Assembly: GCA_035705495.1 (NCBI GenBank)
Contig: DASSWB010000106.1
Location: 1 to 20,091 of the forward strand
Length of the DNA stretch: 20,091 bases
Reading direction: 5' to 3'
From: DASSWB01 sp035705495
GTDB lineage: Bacteria; Bacteroidota; Bacteroidia; Flavobacteriales; Flavobacteriaceae
Below are positions 14,253 through 20,091 of the stretch, in pieces; position 1 is the stretch's first letter, and every line of letters starts with the position of its first letter. The notes below the pieces were generated by a model, which saw only the letters and a list, made by a program, of their open reading frames with translations, made no database searches and had not been told where the DNA came from. The translations under genes were made by a program, and so were the position numbers.

Positions 14253-15635
14253 ATGACTGAAGTACAAAAATTGGCAAAGTTCACAAGCTCCCGGAAATAT
14301 TCAGATTTATCGGAAGCTGCGGTTCGAGAATTGAAAATCCGTTTGCTCGACTCGATCGGAACTGCGATTGGCGCTTTAAAAGGAGCGCCGGTGAAAATGA
14401 TCAAGGAACAAATTGAAGATTTCGGCGGAAAACCGCTTGCCACAATGATCGGCGGTGGAAAAACCTCGCCAGACCGCGCGGCACTTTACAATTCAGCTTT
14501 AGTTCGCTACCTCGATTTTAACGATAGTTATTTGGCAAAAAATGAAACCTGTCATCCTTCGGATAATATTGGAAGCGTTCTCGCCGCCGCTGAATACGCC
14601 GATAAAAACGGAAAAGATTTCTTGACCGGGTTGGCAATCGCCTATCAAGTCCAAGCCCGATTAAGCGATGTGGCGCCTGTCCGTGACAAAGGTTTTGACC
14701 ACACGGTTCAGGGAGCTTATGGTTCCGCTGCGGGAGCTGCTTATGCACTTGGTCTGGATGCGGAAAAAACCGCCAACGCCATAGCCATTGCTGCAACTGC
14801 TTATAATGCGCTGCGAGTTTCCAGAACTGGAAATCTTTCACATTGGAAAGGTTTGGCTTTCCCATCAACAGGTTGGACTTCCACACATTCGGCTTTCTTG
14901 GCAATGCGCGGAATAACCGGTCCAGAAGAAGTTTTTGAAGGAAATAAAGGTTTTAAGGAAACGATTTCGGGCGATTTCAAAATTGATTGGAGCAAGGAAG
15001 ATTTGGAACGTGTAACCAAAACAATCATCAAAAAATTCAATGCGGAAATCCATTCACAAGCCACTTTGGAAGGTTTACAAGATTTGATGAAGGAACATCA
15101 ATTTGATCCTTCGGAAATTGAAAGTATTGTTTTGAACACTTTTGATGTCGCTTACAATATTATTGGCGGTGGCGAAGAAGGCGGCAAGAAAAATATTCGG
15201 ACCAAAGAGGAAGCCGATCACAGTTTGCCGTATATGATGGCTGCAGTGATTTTGGACGGAAACGTACTTCCGGCACAATACCTTCCAGAGCGCATTCAGA
15301 GAAAAGATATTCAGCAATTGCTACAAAAAGTTCAGGTGAACGAGAAAAAAGAATATTCAGACCGCTTTCCTTTTGAAATGGCCAATGACATCACGATTAA
15401 ATTCAAAAATGGTCAAGAATTAAAAATAGAAAAAACCGATTACGAAGGCTTTTTGAGTCGGCCAGCTTCTTGGGAATTCATCATCGAAAAATTTAAAAAT
15501 CTGACTGCCGGTTTTATTGATGAAAACCTTCAGAAGGAAATCATTTATGTAGTGAAAGACTTAGAGAATTTCAGCATCAAAGAACTTATGCAACTACTTG
15601 AAAAAGCTGGAAAACCTGAAATGGCAGCAGTTTAA
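14253..15635 (+). CDS. MmgE/PrpD-family protein
   Basis: A 460-residue cytosolic protein with the family's start (LAKFTSSRKYSDLSEAAVRELKIRLLDSIGTAIGA), the mid-region DFNDSYLAKNETCHPSDNIG with conserved His and Asp, and FDHTVQGAYGSAAGAAYALG. The C-terminal lid domain starts near residue 270. Family members include 2-methylcitrate dehydratase and cis-aconitate decarboxylase; no prpB or prpC gene is present, so a methylcitrate role should not be assumed. Its partner, 42 bases downstream, is a ComA-family protein, suggesting that both act on a small carboxylate, possibly a sulfonated one; that is inference. A promoter candidate lies just upstream. Confidence 0.9.
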   Translation: MTEVQKLAKFTSSRKYSDLSEAAVRELKIRLLDSIGTAIGALKGAPVKMIKEQIEDFGGKPLATMIGGGKTSPDRAALYNSALVRYLDFNDSYLAKNETCHPSDNIGSVLAAAEYADKNGKDFLTGLAIAYQVQARLSDVAPVRDKGFDHTVQGAYGSAAGAAYALGLDAEKTANAIAIAATAYNALRVSRTGNLSHWKGLAFPSTGWTSTHSAFLAMRGITGPEEVFEGNKGFKETISGDFKIDWSKEDLERVTKTIIKKFNAEIHSQATLEGLQDLMKEHQFDPSEIESIVLNTFDVAYNIIGGGEEGGKKNIRTKEEADHSLPYMMAAVILDGNVLPAQYLPERIQRKDIQQLLQKVQVNEKKEYSDRFPFEMANDITIKFKNGQELKIEKTDYEGFLSRPASWEFIIEKFKNLTAGFIDENLQKEIIYVVKDLENFSIKELMQLLEKAGKPEMAAV

Positions 15636-15677
15636 CAGGAATAAAAAATCTTTTTAACAATTTAAAAAATCAAAGTT

Positions 15678-16517
15678 ATGTCAGACAAAAATTTTATCAC
15701 CAATCCAATCGCGTTTGATTGGTTGCAACGAAACGACAGACCTGCAAAACCCCGTAAAGTGGGAATGACAGAAATCAGGGCCGCATACTACTCCAATTTT
15801 GGCTTGGGTTACTTCAAGGATATTCTGGAAACCAGCGGAAATTATGTGGACAGCATCAAATTTGCCGGCGGATCCTTCACATTTATGAATCCGAAAAAAA
15901 TCAAGGAGATCAATGATTTGGCGCATCAATACGGCGTGCTGGTTTCAACCGGAGGATTTATGGAATATGTGCTCACCAAAGGAAAAGATGCGGTGAAGAA
16001 ATATATCCAGGAATGTAAAGAACTCGGTTTTGATATCATTGAAATTTCCACAGGATTTATTTCAATTCCAACCGATGATTGGTTGCGCGTAATTGAAGAG
16101 GTGCAAAAAGCCGGTCTAAAAGCCAAACCAGAAGTCGGAATTCAATTCGGTGCCGGTGGCGACAGTACAACTGCCGAGCTTCAGGCTGAAGGAATTCAGG
16201 ATATTGATTATGCCATCAAACAAGCAAAACGTTTCTTGGATGCCGGAGCCTACATAATTATGATGGAATCTGAAGGTGTTACCGAAAATGCAAATCCTTG
16301 GCGTGTTGGGGTTCCAGCAAAATTCATCAACGAACTCGGTTTGGAAAACGTGATGTTTGAAGCCGCGGATCCGCAGGTTTTCAAATGGTACATTAAAAAT
16401 TACGGTCCAGAAGTGAATCTATTTGTAGATCACAGTCAAATTGTTCAGTTGGAATGTATCCGACAAGGAATTTGGGGCACCAATGATGTTTGGGGAAGAA
16501 TTGTAACCTACAAATAG
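15678..16517 (+). CDS. ComA-family protein (phosphosulfolactate synthase-like)
   Basis: A 279-residue TIM-barrel protein. It shows the family layout: KPRKVGMTEIRAAYYSNFG at the start, LETSGNYVDSIKFAGGSFTF, YGVLVSTGGFMEYVLTKG, then CKELGFDIIEISTGFISIP, the most typical block, and KAKPEVGIQFGAGG. ComA adds sulfite to phosphoenolpyruvate to give phosphosulfolactate, the first step of coenzyme M synthesis in methanogens. Bacillus has a homologue for sulfolactate, and plants have a heat-shock relative (HSA32). No comB or comC gene is in this window and Bacteroidota do not make coenzyme M by this route as far as I know, so the substrate is open. It forms an operon with the PrpD-like gene and is followed by a strong terminator. 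Confidence 0.85.
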   Translation: MSDKNFITNPIAFDWLQRNDRPAKPRKVGMTEIRAAYYSNFGLGYFKDILETSGNYVDSIKFAGGSFTFMNPKKIKEINDLAHQYGVLVSTGGFMEYVLTKGKDAVKKYIQECKELGFDIIEISTGFISIPTDDWLRVIEEVQKAGLKAKPEVGIQFGAGGDSTTAELQAEGIQDIDYAIKQAKRFLDAGAYIIMMESEGVTENANPWRVGVPAKFINELGLENVMFEAADPQVFKWYIKNYGPEVNLFVDHSQIVQLECIRQGIWGTNDVWGRIVTYK

Positions 16518-16534
16518 AATTTTTCAGAATCAAA

Positions 16535-16573
16535 AAAACTCCTCTTGACTTATAATCTAGAGGAGTTTTGTTT
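16535..16573 (+). terminator. Rho-independent terminator after the ComA-family gene
   Basis: AAAACTCCTCT at 16535-16545 pairs perfectly with AGAGGAGTTTT at 16559-16569, followed by GTTTT. It separates PrpD-ComA from the AhpD-SDR-AraC genes. Confidence 0.88.
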
Positions 16574-16597
16574 TGAATCCGAATAGAATTACCTTTA
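16568..16597 (+). promoter_or_regulatory. Putative promoter of the AhpD-SDR-AraC genes
   Basis: TTG at 16568-16570, a 19-base spacer and TACCTTTA at 16590-16597 (seven of eight bases of TAnnTTTG). It starts in the terminator tail and ends 21 bases before the AhpD-like start codon, consistent with a separate transcript. Confidence 0.45.
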
Positions 16598-16618
16598 AAT
16601 CACAAAAAAAAATCGATC

Positions 16619-16957
16619 ATGAAAACCGATAAAGAAATTTTTCCTCCCGCAACTCCAGAAATGTCGAAAAAACGTGCAAGTTTGGCACCAGAAACCACTG
16701 AAGCTTTCAGAAATTTTAGCAAAGCAGTTTTTAAAGAAGGTGCTTTGGATGAAAAGACAAAACAAATCATTGCCGTGGCCGTTGCGCACGTCACCCAATG
16801 CCCTTATTGCATTAAAGGACACACCAAAATCGCGTTGAGAAAAGGTGCAACCAACGAAGAATTGATGGAAGCCATTTGGGTTGCTTCGGAAATGCGTGCC
16901 GGAGCCGCTTATGCACACGCTGCACTTGCCCTTGACGAAATGGATTTTGAAGAATAG
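16619..16957 (+). CDS. Short AhpD-like carboxymuconolactone decarboxylase-family protein
   Basis: A 112-residue single-domain helical protein. QCPYCIKGH gives Cys61, Cys64 and His68, the redox CxxC-x3-H motif of AhpD-like proteins, preceded by KTKQIIAVAVAHVTQ and followed by the conserved GATNEELMEAIWVASEMRAGAA. It is the compact version of the fold, acting as an oligomer in known relatives. Its stop codon directly abuts the ATG of the SDR gene with no spacer, so the two are co-translated. Probably a thiol-dependent reductase or peroxidase; the substrate is unknown. Confidence 0.88.
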   Translation: MKTDKEIFPPATPEMSKKRASLAPETTEAFRNFSKAVFKEGALDEKTKQIIAVAVAHVTQCPYCIKGHTKIALRKGATNEELMEAIWVASEMRAGAAYAHAALALDEMDFEE

Positions 16958-17659
16958 ATGAAATTAGTTTCCAAAATCGCCATTGTTACTGGAGCTTCCC
17001 GCGGATTGGGCCTGGCAATTGCCAAAGCCTTGGTTTTAAAAAACGTAAAAGTTTACGGCATTTCCCGCAATCAAAAGGACTTATTGAACTTGAAAAAGCA
17101 GCTGGGTTCACTTTTTATTCCTGTGGAAATGAATATTACCGATCAGAAAAAGATTTCTGAATGGATAAAAGAAGAATTTTCTGAAGAAAACGCTCCGGAT
17201 ATTCTCATCAATAACGCTGGAACGGGTCAGTTTGCGAAAATTGATGAACTTTCAATGGAAAAATGGCATCAAATGATTCAGACGAATTTAAGCGCTGTTT
17301 TTTATCTGACTTCCGCAGTTACGCCTTTTATGAAATCAAAAAAAGGAAGTTGCCACATTATTAATATTGGTTCGATTCTGGGGAAGACTTCAGGATCGGA
17401 AAAATCGGCTTACAGTGCGACTAAATACGCCATTCAAGGATTTAGCGAGGCTTTGTTCAAGGAATTGCGCGGATTTGATATTAAAGTCAGTTGCATCAAC
17501 CCAGGTTCGATTGAAACATCGTTTTTTGAAGAATCTGGTATTGAAGCCAATGAAAGAATGCTTAAACCCGATGATGTTGCGGCAACGATTGTGCATGTTC
17601 TAGAAACTCCCGACAATGTGTTGATTGATGAGTTGACATTGAGGCCTTTGAAACCATGA
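16958..17659 (+). CDS. Classical short-chain dehydrogenase/reductase
   Basis: A 233-residue classical SDR. TGASRGLG at residues 11-18 binds the cofactor, NNAG at 85-88 is present, and the catalytic residues are Ser139, Tyr152 and Lys156 (YSATK). PGSIETSFF follows the active site. It is slightly shorter than the usual 245-255 residues, ending soon after the last helix. Preference between NADPH and NADH is unclear. It directly follows the AhpD-like gene without spacer, and the AraC regulator follows 32 bases later. The substrate cannot be read from sequence; FabG identity is unlikely given the context and the absence of fatty-acid genes. Confidence 0.9.
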   Translation: MKLVSKIAIVTGASRGLGLAIAKALVLKNVKVYGISRNQKDLLNLKKQLGSLFIPVEMNITDQKKISEWIKEEFSEENAPDILINNAGTGQFAKIDELSMEKWHQMIQTNLSAVFYLTSAVTPFMKSKKGSCHIINIGSILGKTSGSEKSAYSATKYAIQGFSEALFKELRGFDIKVSCINPGSIETSFFEESGIEANERMLKPDDVAATIVHVLETPDNVLIDELTLRPLKP

Positions 17660-17691
17660 AAATTTCGTTGGACTGAAGAAAAGGAAAGACA

Positions 17692-18612
17692 ATGGATTCA
17701 GAGAAAAGAGAGACTTTTATTCCGAATAAGTTCAAAGAATATTTCAGTTCTGAAAACGAATCAGATAAATATGTTTTTTCAAATTCAAGAAATGATTTTG
17801 CGATTTTCCCCATTGAACAATGGCTTCACCAGCTGAAACTACCCATTTATCCACATCGAAAAAGTGTTTCCAGTATTCTATTTTTACGTTCTGGCACTGC
17901 AAAAAAAAGCTGTGGATTGGATTCTTATGAAATGGAAAAAGACTCGGTTTTTATAGTTCCGCAGGGTTACTTGAACAGTACGCAAAATATTTCAGCCGAT
18001 GCCTCTGGTTTTTATTGTCATTTTGACTTTTCAATTTTTCCGTTGATTCCAGTTAAGAAATTGAAAAAGAATTTCTCCTTTCTTTTTACTGATGAACATC
18101 CATTGATGCGCTTGAGCCCAATTTCATCGGAATTCCTCTCATTGATTTTCAACAGATTGATGATTGAATCTTCCAACAACAAAAAGGATTTGAATTTCGG
18201 TTTGATTAGCAGTTATTTGATTGCCGCTTTTCAAGAAATGAAATTGTTCATTCCCGAAAAACATTCCGAAGAATTTTCCCGTTACGCACAAATTACGAGC
18301 GACTTCAAAGAACTGTTATACAATGAAGTCAGGAAAACGAAATCTACTTCCGATTTTGCGGAAAAGTTAAACATTACGCCTAACCACCTCAACAAAAGTA
18401 TAAAAACCGCAACTGGCCAAACAGCCAAGGAACTCATCCATGAAGCATTAATTTTAGAAGCAAAAAACCTGCTTTACGAATCGGATCTCCCCATAGGTGA
18501 AATTGCTTTTGAACTCGGTTTTAGTGATCAGGCTTATTTTTCGAGATTATTTAAACAACTCACTGGAACTTCTCCCCACGATTTTCGTAGAATGATTGAA
18601 AAATCCAAATAA
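17692..18612 (+). CDS. AraC-family transcriptional regulator
   Basis: A 306-residue regulator. The N-terminal half (to about residue 160) looks like a cupin-type sensor (SVSSILFLRSGTAKKSCGLD, then DSVFIVPQGYLN). The C-terminal half from about 205 holds the two AraC helix-turn-helices: SDFAEKLNITPNHLNKSIKT and the very typical IGEIAFELGFSDQAYFSRLF, then KQLTGTSPHDFRR. The sensor ligand is unknown. It lies last in the AhpD-SDR-AraC run and could regulate that run or the azurin gene 127 bases downstream. Confidence 0.92.
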   Translation: MDSEKRETFIPNKFKEYFSSENESDKYVFSNSRNDFAIFPIEQWLHQLKLPIYPHRKSVSSILFLRSGTAKKSCGLDSYEMEKDSVFIVPQGYLNSTQNISADASGFYCHFDFSIFPLIPVKKLKKNFSFLFTDEHPLMRLSPISSEFLSLIFNRLMIESSNNKKDLNFGLISSYLIAAFQEMKLFIPEKHSEEFSRYAQITSDFKELLYNEVRKTKSTSDFAEKLNITPNHLNKSIKTATGQTAKELIHEALILEAKNLLYESDLPIGEIAFELGFSDQAYFSRLFKQLTGTSPHDFRRMIEKSK

Positions 18613-18739
18613 TGGATTCTTCTTTCTTCATATTGATTTAAGCATCTTCCCGAAATTTGTATTGTAAGAAAGAGCTTCAAAAAGCACAAATTCATCAGTT
18701 TTTGCTTCAGAAGCATTACAAACTTAAAAACAAAATAAA

Positions 18740-19219
18740 ATGAACACGTACCTATTCACAATTGCAATGGCCGTTTTAATGGCATTCACCGGATCTAATA
18801 TTAAGCAATTTTCAGAATCTAAAAATCCGATTAAAACGGAAATCGATCAGCCTATTAAAACGATTGTTATCAATTCCGATGATCAGATGAAATTTGATGT
18901 TACTCAAATTAAGGTAAAAGCCGGTGAAAAAATTAAATTAACGCTCAATCACAAGGGAAAATTGGGCAAGGAATACATGGGGCATAATTTTGTGCTTTTA
19001 GAAAAAGGAACGAACGTCACTACTTTTTCACAGGCTGCAATGCAAGCCAAAGCTACCGGATATATTCCTTCCAAAGGTGTAATTGCTCATACAAAATTGA
19101 TTGGTGGCGGCGAATCGACCACAATTGAGTTCACCGCTCCCCAAAAAGGAACATACGATTTCATTTGTAGCTTCCCTGGACACTATGCGATGATGAAAGG
19201 TAAATTTATCGTAGAATAA
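18740..19219 (+). CDS. Azurin-like blue copper protein
   Basis: A 159-residue exported cupredoxin. After an N-terminal hydrophobic segment (YLFTIAMAVLMAFTG) the mature part carries the type-1 copper site: His82 (MGHNF), Cys143, His148 and Met152 in CSFPGHYAMMKG. The spacing Cys+5 His+4 Met is exactly that of azurin (112/117/121). It would shuttle electrons in the periplasm. No lipobox Cys is seen, unlike many Bacteroidota relatives, so it is probably soluble or held by an uncleaved anchor. A weak GAAATTTG promoter element lies about 80 bases upstream. The terminator at 19240-19271 follows. Confidence 0.93.
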   Translation: MNTYLFTIAMAVLMAFTGSNIKQFSESKNPIKTEIDQPIKTIVINSDDQMKFDVTQIKVKAGEKIKLTLNHKGKLGKEYMGHNFVLLEKGTNVTTFSQAAMQAKATGYIPSKGVIAHTKLIGGGESTTIEFTAPQKGTYDFICSFPGHYAMMKGKFIVE

Positions 19220-19239
19220 ACTTTTTTCTTTTTTGCGAG

Positions 19240-19276
19240 AAAGCTGCGGTTTTTATAAAGACTGCAGCTTTTTTAT
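19240..19276 (+). terminator. Rho-independent terminator after the azurin gene
   Basis: AAAGCTGC at 19240-19247 pairs with GCAGCTTT at 19264-19271, the stem extending inward with one G-T pair, followed by a T-rich tail. Confidence 0.85.
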
Positions 19277-19365
19277 TTACTGAAAATTTGGTTGATTTAA
19301 TCGGTTTTGCGATGGATGCTAAATGTTTCAAAATGTGATTCCCAGTTTCGGGTTCAATTTATTTT

Positions 19366-19405
19366 TTTAAAAACAAAAAAGCCTCTCCATTAAAAGAAAG
19401 GCTTT
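19366..19405 (-). terminator. Rho-independent terminator of the DUF5723 gene
   Basis: AAAGCCT at 19378-19384 pairs with AGGCTTT at 19399-19405. On the minus strand the stem is followed by TTTTTTGTTTTT, 26 bases after the stop codon of the leftward gene. Confidence 0.85.
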
Positions 19406-19430
19406 ATCAATCACATAATTTCTCCTTGAA

Positions 19431-20090
19431 TTATTTTCGGTAAACAGGAATTTTCAATCCCACGTATATATCGGCCGTTCTGCTGTCATCCATCAAATAA
19501 TTGGAAAGCAATGATCCTGATCCTACTGTTAATGGTCCCAATCTAAAACCAGCTCCCATTGCAAAACCATCGTGCTGGCGCAAACTTAAGGGAAGGTAAA
19601 AACTGAACCATCGGGTTTCCAATCTTGGAGTTGCGGTCACTGTATTAATAATACGGTTTGCATATGGGTCATTTTTATCAACCAGTGAAAATGAACCATG
19701 AACACTCATATAAAGTCTTTTTCGGAATTTATAATCAACAAGAACATGCATGGCCGTTGGCAGGCTTATTTCAGTTTTCCCAATTTCTTCGGTACCGACA
19801 TATTGTTCGTCTAAAGCGGTTTCAATGTCCTCGTCTTCAAAGCTGTTGGTACTCACCGTATTATCCACATTATAAGTAGTAGTGGTACTTTCGTCATAAG
19901 AAATACTTCCAATATCAGTTACTGAAACTCCCACCTTCAACTTGTAATTTCCATGTCCTATAGATATTGAATCGATATCATTGTTTGAACGATATTCATA
20001 TGTTAAACCAAAATCTCCTCCAAACCCTGCGCTTAAATTTTTAAAATCGATATCGTCATTATCAAAGTCCTGACTTGTTCCGTAAGAAAT
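19431..20090 (-). CDS. DUF5723-like outer-membrane beta-barrel protein, C-terminal fragment (start beyond right edge)
   Basis: The frame is open from the right edge to the stop at 19433-19431, giving 219 residues. No start is chosen because the N-terminus lies outside; the first in-frame TTG (19940) is internal. The visible part includes AGFGGDFGLTYEYRSNNDID, YKLKVGVSVTDIGSISYD, then alternating beta-strand blocks (MHVLVDYKFRKRLYMSVHGSF, and on) ending with DIYVGLKIPVYRK. This is the pattern of the Bacteroidota outer-membrane DUF5723 family, whose function is unknown. An acidic low-complexity insertion (TTTTYNVDNTVSTNSFEDED) separates two barrel strands. Confidence 0.75.
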   Translation of the reverse strand: MSYGTSQDFDNDDIDFKNLSAGFGGDFGLTYEYRSNNDIDSISIGHGNYKLKVGVSVTDIGSISYDESTTTTYNVDNTVSTNSFEDEDIETALDEQYVGTEEIGKTEISLPTAMHVLVDYKFRKRLYMSVHGSFSLVDKNDPYANRIINTVTATPRLETRWFSFYLPLSLRQHDGFAMGAGFRLGPLTVGSGSLLSNYLMDDSRTADIYVGLKIPVYRK

Positions 20091-20091
20091 T

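Noticed and set aside
14253..15635. Methylcitrate-cycle operon
   Set aside because: Only a PrpD-family protein is present; no methylcitrate synthase or methylisocitrate lyase gene lies in the window.
1..20091. CRISPR array, tRNA or rRNA genes, phage genes, intact insertion sequence
   Set aside because: None was seen by reading. The only mobile-element traces are the REP palindromes and the RAYT remnant near 13.9-14.1 kb.

Overview
The window looks like a stretch of chromosome from a member of Bacteroidota, most likely class Flavobacteriia. It is AT-rich. Several upstream regions carry the TTG / TAnnTTTG promoter elements typical of this phylum instead of sigma70 boxes. The gene families are also typical: a ligase-associated exonuclease, a DUF5723 outer-membrane protein, an OlsF-type fused acyltransferase and Rrf2/YceI/DUF6448 genes. 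I see no tRNA, rRNA, CRISPR array or intact insertion sequence.

Layout. (1) 1-86: the N-terminal end of a leftward exonuclease gene. A gene-free stretch of about 450 bases follows, holding two hairpin repeats and a tandem octamer. (2) 533-6404: TerB-like protein; a ParE-type toxin-antitoxin pair; leftward class I fructose-bisphosphatase; then a rightward run of GNAT acetyltransferase, aspartate kinase and a 608-residue PlsC+GNAT fusion resembling OlsF. (3) 6527-7189: an NAD(P)-binding oxidoreductase, separated from region 4 by a bidirectional terminator. (4) 10908-7365, leftward: an apparent redox-stress operon of Rrf2 regulator, exported DUF6448 protein, YceI protein, AhpD-like protein and type II NADH dehydrogenase. 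A near-identical palindromic motif sits over the promoter of the regulator and over the promoter of the next gene, so it is a good operator candidate. (5) 11025-12824 leftward and 12980-13909 rightward: a divergent pair of an unusually long nitronate-monooxygenase-like protein with a cysteine-containing extension and an OxyR-like LysR regulator that lacks the peroxide-sensing cysteines. (6) 13888-14142: a REPIN-like inverted pair of palindromes, the last 44 codons of a REP-associated tyrosine transposase and a further palindrome. One palindrome supplies the end of the LysR reading frame. (7) 14253-19219: MmgE/PrpD protein, ComA-family (phosphosulfolactate synthase-like) protein, terminator, a second AhpD-like protein, SDR oxidoreductase, AraC regulator and an azurin-like cupredoxin. 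(8) 19431 to the right edge: the C-terminal part of a leftward DUF5723 outer-membrane protein.

How the genes may fit together. Regions 4, 5 and 7 share a redox theme: two AhpD-like peroxidatic proteins, NDH-2, an azurin, a flavin-dependent oxygenase-like protein and three regulators (Rrf2, LysR, AraC). The best candidates for something undescribed are the Rrf2 regulon with its shared operator, the NMO-like protein with extra cysteines, and the PrpD-ComA pair, whose substrate cannot be read from the sequence.
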